Positions 23,770 to 34,870 of a stretch of 64,000 nucleotides of DNA are shown here, in pieces (position 1 is the first letter of the stretch; the number at the start of each line of letters is the position of its first letter). A model generated the notes under the pieces. The model searched no databases, was not told the DNA's origin, and worked only from the letters and a program-made list of their open reading frames with translations. The DNA lies in the NCBI RefSeq assembly GCF_017813245.1, contig NZ_JAGIQL010000014.1, forward strand, positions 1 to 64,000, read 5' to 3'. Source of the DNA: Streptomyces montanisoli (GTDB taxonomy: Bacteria > Actinomycetota > Actinomycetes > Streptomycetales > Streptomycetaceae). The translations under genes were made by a program, and so were the position numbers.

Positions 23770-25623
23770 ATGTCGTTCAGACGCAAGCGCGGATGCAGCG
23801 AACACAGCGGGCGGACCGGGCGGAGACGGCGGTCGGCCGGCGGTCTTGTGGCCACCCTGGCCGCCGCCGCGGTGGCGTTTGCCGGCGCGCCCGCCGCGTT
23901 CGCCGGAGCACCGGCCGCGCACGGCTCACCGAACTCGCCGGGATCAGCGGGCTCGTCAGCCTCTGCCCGTCAGGCCGCCGTGCCCGCGCCGCCCGCCGGG
24001 TTCTCGACCACCTGGAGCGACGACTTCAACGGCCCGGCCGGCACCGGCCTGGACACCGGGACCTGGCGGTACGACACCGGCGCCGGCTGGACCTTCGGCA
24101 CCGGCGAGATCGAGACCATGACCAACAGCACGTCCAACGTCTACCAGGACGGCAGCGGCCACCTCGTGCTCAAGGCGCTGCACTCGGGGTCCGACCCCAG
24201 CGCCGGCTGGACGTCCGGCCGAGTCGAGACGCAGGCCGACGGGTTCGGCGCGCAGCCCGGCGGTGTCGTGCGGATGCAGGCGTCCATCCAGCAGCCCGAC
24301 GTCACGACCGCGAACGGGGCGGGCTACTGGCCCGCGTTCTGGATGCTCGGCTCGCCGCTGCGTGTCGGCGTGCCCTGGCCGGGCTCGGGCGAGGTCGACA
24401 TCCTGGAGGACGTCAACGGCCGCAGCTCCGTCTTCTCCACCCTGCACTGCGGGGTCAGCCCCGGCGGCCCCTGCAACGAGTCCAGCGGCATAGGCAGCGG
24501 CGAACACGCCTGCCCCGGCTGCCAGACGGCCTACCACACGTACGCGGTCGAGGTCGACAGGTCGACGTCACCCGAGCAGATCCGCTGGTACCTCGACGGC
24601 ACCAACTTCTACACCCTGCGCGCCGATCAGGTGGACGCCACGACCTGGGCCAACGCCGTCGACCACTCGTACTTCATCATCTTCGACCTCGCCATGGGCG
24701 GCGGCTTCCCCGGCGCGTTCGGCGGCGGCCCCAACGCGAGCACGGTCTCCGGCGGGCAGATGAACGTCGACTACGTCGCCGTCTACAACAAGCCGCCCGC
24801 GGGCCAGTCAGGACTTGGGCCGAACATCGCGCGCGCCAAGCCGACCACGGCGTCGTCCGCGGAGAGCGCGGACTTCCCTGCGTCGAACGCCACCGACGGC
24901 GACATCACCACCCGCTGGTCGAGCGGGTTCTCGGACCCGCAGTGGCTCCAGGTCGACCTCGGCCGCTCGTACGACCTGACCCACGCGACGCTGACCTGGG
25001 AGGCGGCCGCCGCGTCCGCCTACCAGTTGCAGACGTCCGACGACGGGACCAACTGGCGGACGATCTACACCAACAGCAACAGCCCCGCCGACATCCAGGA
25101 CACCGCGCTCTCCGGCTCGGGCAGGTACGTGCGCGTCTACGCCACCTCCAGAGCCTCCCAGTACGGCGACTCCCTCTACGAGTTGGCGCTCTACGGCACA
25201 CCGACGGACGGTGGCGGTGGCGGTGACCCGGGCGGCGGGACGCTCCTGTCGCAGGGCAGGCCGGCCACCGCGTCGTCGTCCGAGAACAGCAGCTTCGTGC
25301 CGGCCGCGGCGGTCGACGGCAACACCGGTACCCGCTGGTCGAGCGGGTTCTCCGACCCGCAGTGGCTCCAGGTCGACCTCGGCGCGACGCACACCCTGAG
25401 CAAGGTCGTCCTCAACTGGGAGACCGCGTACGCCACGGCCTACCGGATCCAGACGTCCAACGACGGCACCTCGTGGACCGACGTGTACGCGACGACCACC
25501 GGGACGGGCGGCACGCAGACCGTGCCGGTCACCGGCTCGGGGCGGTACGTGCGCGTCGACTGCACGGCGCGCGCCACGCAGTACGGCGACTCGCTCTGGG
25601 AGTTCCAGGTCTACGGTTCCTGA
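23770..25623 (+). CDS. secreted GH16 beta-glucanase with two CBM32 modules
   Basis: 617 residues, AAGGAG upstream. A twin-Arg-rich N-terminus (GRRRRSAGGLVATLAAAAVAFA) forms a signal peptide. The GH16 domain (residues about 75-340) has the catalytic motif EVDILE at 208-213, with E208 nucleophile and E213 acid/base by family knowledge. Two F5/8 type C (CBM32) domains follow, at about 355-480 and 498-617. Each contains RWSSGFSDPQWLQVDLG, so they arose by duplication. The linker is Gly-rich. It should hydrolyse beta-1,3- or mixed-linked glucans outside the cell. Confidence 0.93.
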   Translation: MSFRRKRGCSEHSGRTGRRRRSAGGLVATLAAAAVAFAGAPAAFAGAPAAHGSPNSPGSAGSSASARQAAVPAPPAGFSTTWSDDFNGPAGTGLDTGTWRYDTGAGWTFGTGEIETMTNSTSNVYQDGSGHLVLKALHSGSDPSAGWTSGRVETQADGFGAQPGGVVRMQASIQQPDVTTANGAGYWPAFWMLGSPLRVGVPWPGSGEVDILEDVNGRSSVFSTLHCGVSPGGPCNESSGIGSGEHACPGCQTAYHTYAVEVDRSTSPEQIRWYLDGTNFYTLRADQVDATTWANAVDHSYFIIFDLAMGGGFPGAFGGGPNASTVSGGQMNVDYVAVYNKPPAGQSGLGPNIARAKPTTASSAESADFPASNATDGDITTRWSSGFSDPQWLQVDLGRSYDLTHATLTWEAAAASAYQLQTSDDGTNWRTIYTNSNSPADIQDTALSGSGRYVRVYATSRASQYGDSLYELALYGTPTDGGGGGDPGGGTLLSQGRPATASSSENSSFVPAAAVDGNTGTRWSSGFSDPQWLQVDLGATHTLSKVVLNWETAYATAYRIQTSNDGTSWTDVYATTTGTGGTQTVPVTGSGRYVRVDCTARATQYGDSLWEFQVYGS

Positions 25624-25660
25624 GCACCGCATCGCCTGCATCCCGCACCTCTCCCGCATC

Positions 25661-25696
25661 GCCGGGCCCCGGCCGTCGCGCGCGCCGGGGCCCGGC
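25661..25696 (+). terminator. terminator hairpin after GH16
   Basis: GCCGGGCCCCGG at 25661-25672 pairs exactly with CCGGGGCCCGGC at 25685-25696 around a 12-nt loop. It lies 37 bp after the GH16 stop and before the next promoter. Confidence 0.75.
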
Positions 25697-25761
25697 CTGC
25701 CGACCCGCGAGAACGCCAACGCACCGTTGACATGCCTACCACCAGGTCTTAGCGTCCGCGA

Positions 25762-27051
25762 ATGCTGAATACGGTGTTGCAGCAAGCGCGCGGCCTCACC
25801 CGGGACCAGCGCAACGCCTTCATCGCCGCCTATCTGGGCTGGTCGATGGACGCCTTCGACTACTTCCTCGTCGTGCTCGTCTACAGCGAGATCGCGGACG
25901 ACTTCCACGTCTCGCTGACCGACATGGCCTTCCTCACGACCGTCACGCTGATCATGCGGCCGGTGGGCGCCTTCCTCTTCGGCCTGTGGGCCGACAAGCG
26001 CGGCAGAAGAACACCCCTGATCGTCGACGTGCTGTTCTACTCCGTCGTCGGCTTCGCCTGCGCCTTCGCGCCCAACTACGCGGTGCTGCTGGTGCTCCGC
26101 CTGCTGTACGGCATCGGCATGGGCGGCGAGTGGGGCCTCGGCGCCGCCCTCGCGCTGGAGAAGATACCCACGGAGAAGCGCGGCTTCTGGTCGGGCATGC
26201 TGCAGGGTGGCTACTCCTTCGGCTACCTGCTGGCCGCGCTCGCCTTCCTGTTCATCCAGCCCACCTTCGGCTGGCGCGGCCTCTTCGCGTTCAGCCTGAT
26301 CCCCGCGATGGTCGCGCTGTTCGTACGCAGCAGGGTCGGCGAGAGCGAGGCGTGGCAGGAGTCGGTGAAGCGCAACACCACGCCGGCGCGGAAGATCTTC
26401 CGCAACCCGGTGGTCCTGAAGCGGTTCGTCTACCTGGTCCTGCTGATGACGGCGTTCAACCTGATGTCGCACGGAACCCAGGACGTCTACCCGACCTTCA
26501 TCAAGAAGGGCCTCGGGATGACGCCCGACACGGCCATCGTCATCGCCCTCATCTACAACGTGGGCGCGATGATCGGCGGTCCGCTGCTCGGCGCGTACTC
26601 GGAGCGGTTCGGGCGGCGCAGGATGATCGTGTTCGCGGGCATCGCCGCGCTGCCGCTCGTGCCGTTCTTCGCGCTGTCGCGCACGGCGGGCCTGCTCGCG
26701 CTGAGTTCGTTCCTGATGCAGGTGTGCGTGCAGGGCGCGTGGGGTGTCATCCCCGCGCACCTCAACGAGCTGAGTCCCGACGCGATCCGCGGCTTCTACC
26801 CGGGTGTGACCTACCAGTTGGGCAACTGCATCGCCGCCCTGAACCTGCCACTCCAGGAGTCGATCGCCGGCCACTACAGCTATTCGACGGCGCTGATGGT
26901 GACGGTGGCGCCGACGCTCGTCCTGATGGTCGTGCTCACCCTGCTCGGCACGGAGGCGCGGGGGCGGCGGTTCGGTGAGGACGAGCCTCCGGACGCCGCG
27001 CCGTCCGCACCGCCCGCGACGGGAGGTGCTCCGGCCCCTTCGAGCGCGTGA
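25762..27051 (+). CDS. MFS carboxylate transporter (sialate/lactate-like, SHS/MHS type)
   Basis: 429 residues and about 12 hydrophobic helices. DAFDYFLVVL in helix 1 and RPVGAFLFGLWADKRGRR in the 2-3 loop are typical of metabolite:H+ symporters for monocarboxylates or sialic acid. LYGIGMGGEWGLGAALALEKIP fits the same group. The C-terminus is a short Pro/Ala tail. It stands alone after the GH16 terminator, so uptake of an organic acid is the best inference. It has no adjacent catabolic gene. Confidence 0.88.
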   Translation: MLNTVLQQARGLTRDQRNAFIAAYLGWSMDAFDYFLVVLVYSEIADDFHVSLTDMAFLTTVTLIMRPVGAFLFGLWADKRGRRTPLIVDVLFYSVVGFACAFAPNYAVLLVLRLLYGIGMGGEWGLGAALALEKIPTEKRGFWSGMLQGGYSFGYLLAALAFLFIQPTFGWRGLFAFSLIPAMVALFVRSRVGESEAWQESVKRNTTPARKIFRNPVVLKRFVYLVLLMTAFNLMSHGTQDVYPTFIKKGLGMTPDTAIVIALIYNVGAMIGGPLLGAYSERFGRRRMIVFAGIAALPLVPFFALSRTAGLLALSSFLMQVCVQGAWGVIPAHLNELSPDAIRGFYPGVTYQLGNCIAALNLPLQESIAGHYSYSTALMVTVAPTLVLMVVLTLLGTEARGRRFGEDEPPDAAPSAPPATGGAPAPSSA

Positions 27052-27072
27052 ACACGCCGACGCGCCCCCGCG

Positions 27073-27086
27073 GTTCCACGTGAAAC
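27073..27086 (+). promoter_or_regulatory. parS-like ParB-binding site
   Basis: GTTCCACGTGAAAC matches 13 of 14 positions of the bacterial parS consensus GTTTCACGTGAAAC, flanked by G on the left and A on the right. It is intergenic, between two convergent genes, where a binding site costs nothing. In Streptomyces more than twenty parS sites cluster around oriC. It could also be chance, but a 13/14 match is rare. Confidence 0.72.
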
Positions 27087-27098
27087 ATTCCCGGACCG

Positions 27099-27635
27099 TC
27101 AGGGGCGCGCCGGCGGGTCGAGCAGCTCCAGCGCCTCCTCCCAGCGGAACTCCGGCTCGCAGGAGCCGATCCGTACGCCCATCGACCGCAGCCTGTCGAG
27201 GCTTTCCCGGTACGCGGGGTGCGCCGCCTGCGCGGTGTTGAGGCACGGCAGGGCGGCGATCGGGATGCCCATCCCGTAGGCCTCGCAGAGGATGCCGACC
27301 GCGAGGGTGTCGGACATCCCCGCGGCCCACTTGTTGATCGTGTTGAACGTGGCGGGGGCGACCGCGATCGCGTCGGGCGGCGGGAGTGGTCGCGGGTCGC
27401 CCGGCTTTCGCCATGCGGAGCGGATGGGGTAGCCCGTCCGCGCCTCCACGGCCGCCTGGTCGATGAACCCGAGCCCCTGGGGCGTGGCGACGACGCCCAC
27501 GTCCCACCCGTCCTCCTGCGCCGCGGCGATCAGCCGCCCCACCTGCCCGGCGATGCCCGCCGCGCACACGACCACGTAGAGGAAGCGCTTCCGCTCCCCC
27601 GTGTGGTGGTCCTGCTCCTTCGACTCCCCGCCCAT
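27099..27635 (-). CDS. flavoprotein (HFCD/PPCDC-like)
   Basis: 178 residues from ATG 27635; a longer GTG start at 27668 is possible. The Rossmann-like flavodoxin-type fold of homo-oligomeric flavin Cys decarboxylases is visible: FLYVVVCAAGIAGQVGRLIAAAQ, then DAIAVAPATFNTINKWAAGMSD, the conserved PA(S/T)xNTxxK FMN-binding loop, and IPIAALPCLN. The His active site of true decarboxylases is not evident, so the reaction is uncertain. It converges on the MFS gene across the parS-like site. Confidence 0.85.
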   Translation of the reverse strand: MGGESKEQDHHTGERKRFLYVVVCAAGIAGQVGRLIAAAQEDGWDVGVVATPQGLGFIDQAAVEARTGYPIRSAWRKPGDPRPLPPPDAIAVAPATFNTINKWAAGMSDTLAVGILCEAYGMGIPIAALPCLNTAQAAHPAYRESLDRLRSMGVRIGSCEPEFRWEEALELLDPPARP

Positions 27636-27741
27636 CAGAGTGACCCGCTTTCCTTCGCTGCCGTACACCCGCCGCCTGCCGAATACATCGCATCACGGCG
27701 CGGCGTGGAACACCGGCCGCGGTCCGGCGGTTCGATGAGGC

Positions 27742-28428
27742 ATGGCAACTCTGGGACTCATCGGCAGTGGACACATCGGCAAGACCCTGGCGCGCCTCGC
27801 CGTGGACGGCGGGCTCGACGTGGTGCTCAGCAACTCGCGGGGGCCCGAGACCCTGGCCGATCTGGCGGCGGACCTCGGCCCGCGCGCCAGGGCGGCGACC
27901 GCGGCCGAGGCGGCCGCGGCGGGCGACTGGGTCGTCGTGACCATCCCGCTCGTCGCGTACACGCGGGTGGAGCGCGAACCACTCGCGGGCAAGACGGTCA
28001 TCGACACAATGAACTACTACCCCGAGCGTGACGGGCGGTTCGAGGGCCTCGACGACGGCACCACGACGAGCAGCGAGCTCTTCCAGCAGCACCTGGGTGC
28101 GTCGGCGCACGTCGTCAAGGCGTTCAACAACATCTTCTTCCGCCACCTCGCGGCGCTTGGCAGGCCGGCGGGCGCCGACGACCGCACCGCCCTGCCCATC
28201 GCGGGTGACGACGCTGACGCCAAGCGCCACGCGACGGAGCTGCTCGGGATCCTCGGGTACGACGCGGTGGACGCGGGCCCGCTCGCGAAGGGTCGGCTGT
28301 TCCAGCCGGGGACGCCCGCGTACGGGGCGCCGTACGCGCAGGACAAGGACGCTCCCTTCGCGCAGCAGGACGCGGGACCTGCCCCGGCTGCGCTGGTACG
28401 GGAGTTCCTGGCTCGGGCCGGGGACTGA
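27742..28428 (+). CDS. NADPH:F420 reductase-like oxidoreductase
   Basis: 228 residues. An N-terminal Rossmann motif, LGLIGSGHIGKTLARLAV, is followed by NSRGPETL, which favours the phosphate of NADP(H). DWVVVTIPLVAY and IDTMNYYPERDG fit the F420-dependent NADP oxidoreductase family, which transfers hydride between NADPH and deazaflavin F420. It is monocistronic. A PPOX/F420-type enzyme at 51898 may be a downstream user, although the two are not linked. Confidence 0.88.
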   Translation: MATLGLIGSGHIGKTLARLAVDGGLDVVLSNSRGPETLADLAADLGPRARAATAAEAAAAGDWVVVTIPLVAYTRVEREPLAGKTVIDTMNYYPERDGRFEGLDDGTTTSSELFQQHLGASAHVVKAFNNIFFRHLAALGRPAGADDRTALPIAGDDADAKRHATELLGILGYDAVDAGPLAKGRLFQPGTPAYGAPYAQDKDAPFAQQDAGPAPAALVREFLARAGD

Positions 28429-28432
28429 CCGC

Positions 28433-28498
28433 GCACGAGCCGGGGACTGACGGCCCGCGAGCCGGGGAACGACGGCCCGCGAGCCGGGGAACGGCCGT
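28433..28498. repeat. 22-bp tandem repeat, three copies
   Basis: The unit around GAGCCGGGGAACGACGGCC recurs with a 22-bp period just after the reductase stop; the first copy is diverged. It lies between two convergent genes. It may be a slippage product or act as a terminator zone. Confidence 0.7.
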
Positions 28499-28542
28499 CG
28501 GCGCGGGCACCGGGAACGGAGCCCGCGCCACCCCGCGGCCGG

Positions 28543-31197
<2,655 letters not shown>

Positions 31198-31500
31198 GTG
31201 ATCTTCAAGCGCATCGGAAACGGGCGGCCGTACCCCGACCACGGCCGGGAATCCACCCGGCAGTGGGCGGACGTCGCGCCGCGCCCGGTCCGCCTCGACC
31301 AGCTCGTGACCACCAAGGGCCAGCTGGATCTGGAGACGCTGCTCGCCGAGGACTCGACGTTCTACGGCGACCTCTTCGCCCACGTCGTGAAGTGGCAGGG
31401 CGACCTCTACCTCGAGGACGGCCTGCACCGCGCGGTGCGCGCCGCGCTCCAGCAGCGCCAGGTCCTGCACGCGCGCGTGCTGGAGCTCGAAGCGGGCTGA
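31198..31500 (+). CDS. conserved actinobacterial protein with DGLHR motif
   Basis: 100 residues from a GTG, starting MIFKRIGNGRPYPDHGRESTRQW. The segment YLEDGLHRAVRAALQQRQVLHARVLEL resembles the DGxHR substrate loop of ParB/sulfiredoxin-like folds, but the protein is shorter and no nuclease or reductase activity can be claimed. Similar proteins are sometimes labelled VapB-like antitoxins; no toxin partner is next to it. It precedes the LytR-C gene by 112 bp. Confidence 0.75.
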   Translation: MIFKRIGNGRPYPDHGRESTRQWADVAPRPVRLDQLVTTKGQLDLETLLAEDSTFYGDLFAHVVKWQGDLYLEDGLHRAVRAALQQRQVLHARVLELEAG

Positions 31501-31612
31501 CGGCCCGGCGTGGGGGCGGCCACTGGTCCTTTCGGGGGCATTGACCGCTCCACCCGAGCGATCCGTTGATCGTTTAGTAGGAAACACTGACCGCGCGCAC
31601 TACGCTGCGCAC

Positions 31613-32287
31613 ATGAGCATGCTCACTCCCCCTGGGCTCGGCGGGAAGTACCGCATCACGGGCGACAAGTACCCACGCATGCGCCGCCCCCGCCGTCGCG
31701 GCCGGGTCGTGTTCGCCGTCGTCACGGCCGTGGTCGTGCTGGGGCTCGTGGGGTGGGGGACGCAGCAGCTGATCCACGTGTTCTCCGGCGACGCGAGCAA
31801 GGCGATCGCGGCGAAGAAGCCGGACTGCACGCGGCCCGCCGCGGCGGCGAAGACGCTGCCGAAGCCGGCGCAGATCACGGTCAACGTCTACAACGCGACG
31901 ACGCGCAGCGGCCTCGCCCAGCGGACCGCCGACGAGCTCAAGAAGCGCGGCTTCGTGGTCGGCAAGGTGGGCAACGCGTCGGCGCAGTACGACAAGAAGG
32001 TGGCGGGTGCCGCCGTCCTGCTGGGCGCGCCCTCGGCGGCCAACGGCACGTTCACGGTTCTGGGCACGCAGGTCAAGGGCGCGTCGCCCAAGACCGACAC
32101 CAGGACGGGCAAGGACGTCGACTTCATCATCGGCACGGGCTTCACGGCCCTGACGGCGCAGAAGGTCGCGGACACCGAGCTGGCCTCGCTGTCGAAGCCG
32201 CCCGCCAAGCCCGGCTGCCCCTCGGCCGGCACGCGCGCGGCGAAGGCCGGCGCGAAGGCGCGGACGGGCCCCGCCTCGCACGGCTGA
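31613..32287 (+). CDS. LytR C-terminal-domain membrane protein
   Basis: 224 residues. A basic N-terminus (MRRPRRRGR) and one helix (VVFAVVTAVVVLGLVGWG) anchor an outside LytR_C domain beginning QITVNVYNATTRSGLAQRTADELKKRGFVVGKVGN. The C-terminus is a short Lys/Ala tail. These stand-alone LytR_C proteins accompany cell-wall polymer ligases (LCP family). TACGCT ends just 6 nt before the ATG, so it may be leaderless. It converges on upp. Confidence 0.9.
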   Translation: MSMLTPPGLGGKYRITGDKYPRMRRPRRRGRVVFAVVTAVVVLGLVGWGTQQLIHVFSGDASKAIAAKKPDCTRPAAAAKTLPKPAQITVNVYNATTRSGLAQRTADELKKRGFVVGKVGNASAQYDKKVAGAAVLLGAPSAANGTFTVLGTQVKGASPKTDTRTGKDVDFIIGTGFTALTAQKVADTELASLSKPPAKPGCPSAGTRAAKAGAKARTGPASHG

Positions 32288-32370
32288 GCCACCGGCCGGC
32301 CGAAGGCGCGCCCCCGCGCCCCCGGCGCCCCCGCGCCCCCGCGCCCTACGGCTCGGCCCGATGCCCCGGC

Positions 32371-33003
32371 TCAGGCCGAGCCGTACAGGCGGTCGCCCGC
32401 GTCGCCGAGCCCGGGCACGATGTAGCCGTGCTCGTCCAGGCGCTCGTCGACGGCGGCGGCCACCACCGTCACCGGCGAGCCCGCGAGCTCGCGCTCCATC
32501 GTCTCGACGCCCTCGGGCGCCGCGAGCAGCACGACGGCGGTCACATCGTCCGCGCCGCGCCCGATCAGCTCGCGGATCGCGGCGACGAGCGTGCCGCCCG
32601 TGGCCAGCATGGGGTCGAGCACGTAGACCTGGCGGCCGGAGAGGTCGGACGGCAGGCGGTTCGCGTACGTGGACGCCTGCAGCGTCTCCTCGTCGCGCAC
32701 CATCCCGATGAACCCGACCTCGGCCGTCGGCAGCAGCCTGACCATGCCGTCGAGCATGCCGATGCCGGCGCGCAGGATCGGCACCACGAGGGGCCGCGGG
32801 TACGACAGCTTCACGCCGGTCGTCGACGTCACGGGCGTCTCGATGTCGACCTGCTCGGTGCGTACGTCCCGTGTCGCCTCGTAGGCGAGGAGGGTGACCA
32901 GCTCGTCGGCGAGGCGCCGGAAGGTGGCCGAGTCGGTGCGCCGGTCGCGCAGGGTGGTCAGTTTGTGCGCGACCAGTGGATGGTCGACGACGTGGATCCG
33001 CAT
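32371..33003 (-). CDS. upp: uracil phosphoribosyltransferase
   Basis: 210 residues from ATG 33003, starting [16 protein letters not shown]. Type I PRTase features include [18 protein letters not shown], the PRPP loop [14 protein letters not shown] and the uracil-binding [13 protein letters not shown] near the end. It salvages uracil to UMP with PRPP. It is single gene, divergent from the small basic ORF and tadA group. Confidence 0.97.
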   Translation of the reverse strand: MRIHVVDHPLVAHKLTTLRDRRTDSATFRRLADELVTLLAYEATRDVRTEQVDIETPVTSTTGVKLSYPRPLVVPILRAGIGMLDGMVRLLPTAEVGFIGMVRDEETLQASTYANRLPSDLSGRQVYVLDPMLATGGTLVAAIRELIGRGADDVTAVVLLAAPEGVETMERELAGSPVTVVAAAVDERLDEHGYIVPGLGDAGDRLYGSA

Positions 33004-33112
33004 GCCGAAAAGCGTAACCGGAGGCCAAGGCATCACGCGTCGGCATCATCCACCCCCGGCACGGGAACACGTACGGCAGCGATACCCACCGTGTACGCAG
33101 GAGGTGGCGCTG

Positions 33113-33331
33113 ATGTCCGAGCAGGGCGAAGGCCGCGAGAGCGGCGCGGACGGCCCCCGCGGCCCCCGCGCGCCCCGCGCGCCGGAGACGGACGCCGAAC
33201 GGCGCCGCAGGCGCGCCCGTTTTCTGCGCGAACTCGCGGAGGCGAAGGCGCTGCGCGAGCGGGTGCGGCCGCAGCACGCCCGCGCGGAGAGGCTGCGCAG
33301 GCAGCTGCGGATGCGGTCCTTCCGCTGGTAG
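33113..33331 (+). CDS. small basic helical protein, conserved-looking
   Basis: 72 residues with GGAGGTGGCGCTG before the ATG. An acidic/Pro-rich start is followed by an Arg-rich amphipathic helix (RRRRRARFLRELAEAKALRERVRPQHARAERLRRQLRMRSFRW). It could bind nucleic acid or a protein partner. No family was named. It is co-directional with the tadA pair, 189 bp upstream. Confidence 0.72.
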   Translation: MSEQGEGRESGADGPRGPRAPRAPETDAERRRRRARFLRELAEAKALRERVRPQHARAERLRRQLRMRSFRW

Positions 33332-33519
33332 CCCCGGGCAACCGCCACGCCGGCGGGCCGGCCGCCGCCGCGTGGCGAACGGGCGGCCAATAAAACGCGC
33401 GCACGACGCAACGGCCGAAGACCTCTCGCGGAGCGCCGGTTTCTGCCACGATTCCGAGTGGGCGGGCAAGCGCAGCACTCCGCCCGTTCGTCACACCTCT
33501 ATCCAGTGGGAGAGTCACG

Positions 33520-34065
33520 GTGTACTTCGCCGCACTGCTCGCGCGCACCGAAGACGGGTGGGAAGCGAGCGATACAGACCTCGACGACGTGGAAACCCTC
33601 TCGGACCTGACGGATCTGGCCCGTGAGGCATCGGTGGACGAGGACACGGTCCTCCTGTTCATCGAGCAGGAGGACGCCTGGTTCGGCATCATCCGCGTGG
33701 AGGGCGAGGACGACCCGCGCGTCTACGTCTCCGACGCGGCGGCCGCCGCGCGCTCCTCGTACGGGGAAATCCTCGTCGACGAAGTGGTCGGCGGCGACGA
33801 GGACGACGCCGCGACCGACCTCGACACGCTCGACCTCGACGGCACCGAGGACGGCGAACCCGAAGCGGACGACGAGACGGAGGACACGGGCGACGCCCTC
33901 GCGGGCCCAGGCCCGGGCGACCACCCGGCGGGGCCGGTCGGGGACCGGGAGATCCTCACCGACCTCGGGGTGGCCGTGCCGCAGCTCCTCGCTGTGGAGA
34001 CCGACGCCATGGCCGAGATCGCCGACGCGCTCGGCGCCTCCGACGTCCTGGAGGCCGTGCGCTAG
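33520..34065 (+). CDS. tRNA adenosine deaminase-associated protein
   Basis: 181 residues from a GTG, with GGGAGAG upstream. The N-terminal conserved half begins MYFAALLARTEDGWEASDTDLDDVETL; a very acidic linker follows; the C-terminal half ends ITDLGVAVPQLLAVETDAMAEI-like. It is invariably beside tadA in actinobacteria, and here the tadA GTG overlaps its last base. Its exact role, presumably TadA folding or substrate presentation, is not established. Confidence 0.9.
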   Translation: MYFAALLARTEDGWEASDTDLDDVETLSDLTDLAREASVDEDTVLLFIEQEDAWFGIIRVEGEDDPRVYVSDAAAAARSSYGEILVDEVVGGDEDDAATDLDTLDLDGTEDGEPEADDETEDTGDALAGPGPGDHPAGPVGDREILTDLGVAVPQLLAVETDAMAEIADALGASDVLEAVR

Positions 34066-34640
34066 TGGAGTCACGCGGACCGGACGGACCGGGCGAACAG
34101 GACAGCCCCGGCGTCCCGGCCGATCCGGTGCGCGACCCGTGGCGTACGTGGATGCGCCGCGCCCTCGACGAGGCGGCGGGCGCGGCGCTGACCGGTGACG
34201 TGCCGGTCGGCGCCGTCGTCCTGTCCCCCGCCGGGACGGTGCTCGCGACCGGCCGCAACGAACGCGAGGCGACCGGCGACCCGACGGCACACGCGGAGGT
34301 GCTCGCCCTGCGCGCCGCCGCCGCGCGCTCCGGAGCGTGGCGGCTGACCGGCTGCACGCTCGTCGTCACGCTCGAACCCTGCACGATGTGCGCGGGCGCG
34401 CTGGTCCAGGCGCGCGTGGACCGCGTGGTCTACGGCGCGCGCGACGAGAAGGCGGGCGCCGTGGGCTCGCTGTGGGACGTCGTGCGCGACCGCCGCCTCA
34501 ACCACCGCCCCGAGGTGATCGGCGGCGTCCTGGCCGACGAGTGCGCGGCCGGGCTCCGCGACTTCTTCGCCCTGCGCAGGACCCCGGAGGGACCGGCCGC
34601 GGATACGGCCACGGATACGGCCACGGATACGGATTTCTGA
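34065..34640 (+). CDS. tadA: tRNA-specific adenosine deaminase
   Basis: 191 residues from a GTG. CMP/dCMP-deaminase zinc motifs are present: THAEVLAL (HAE, with catalytic Glu) and EPCTMCAGAL (PCxxC). It deaminates A34 to inosine, in bacteria mainly in tRNA-Arg(ACG); that tRNA is encoded at 61573. The N-terminal 25 residues are a variable acidic extension. The C-terminus ends in a 12-bp repeat encoding ATDT units. It is coupled to its associated protein and followed by tRNA-Ser(CGA). Confidence 0.96.
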   Translation: MESRGPDGPGEQDSPGVPADPVRDPWRTWMRRALDEAAGAALTGDVPVGAVVLSPAGTVLATGRNEREATGDPTAHAEVLALRAAAARSGAWRLTGCTLVVTLEPCTMCAGALVQARVDRVVYGARDEKAGAVGSLWDVVRDRRLNHRPEVIGGVLADECAAGLRDFFALRRTPEGPAADTATDTATDTDF

Positions 34641-34671
34641 CCACGGCCCCACGTGGGCTAGGATCTCTCCC

Positions 34672-34756
34672 GGTAGCGTGTCCGAGCGGCCGAAGGAGCT
34701 CGCCTCGAAAGCGAGTGTGGGGAAACTCACCGAGGGTTCAAATCCCTCCGCTACCG
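34672..34756 (+). tRNA. tRNA-Ser (anticodon CGA)
   Basis: Acceptor arms GGTAGCG and CGCTACC pair perfectly. The anticodon loop CTCGAAA is held by CGCC/GGCG-type pairs, a long variable arm is present, and the T loop is GTTCAAATC. The anticodon CGA reads UCG, a preferred serine codon in high-GC genomes. It lies 31 bp after tadA. Confidence 0.97.
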
Positions 34757-34764
34757 CAGGTGGG

Positions 34765-34797
34765 CGAAGGGCCCGGTCCACAGGACCGGGCCCTTCG
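34765..34797 (+). terminator. terminator after tRNA-Ser(CGA)
   Basis: CGAAGGGCCCGGTCC at 34765-34779 and its exact complement at 34783-34797 form a 15-bp stem with an ACA loop. Confidence 0.88.
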
Positions 34798-34870
34798 TGC
34801 TGCTTCCACCCGCGCGGCTCTGGGACAGTGAACCTCGCGATCGAAAGATGTACTGACCAACAGGAAGTCC

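Noticed and set aside
24808..28230. Very long antisense open frame (1140 codons) over GH16, MFS and reductase genes
   Set aside because: It is Arg/Pro/Gly-rich nonsense opposite well-supported genes; such frames are expected at this GC content.
28433..28498. Possible CRISPR array
   Set aside because: Three 22-bp units run head to tail without spacers; there are no cas genes. It is an ordinary tandem repeat. No CRISPR array was found anywhere in the window.
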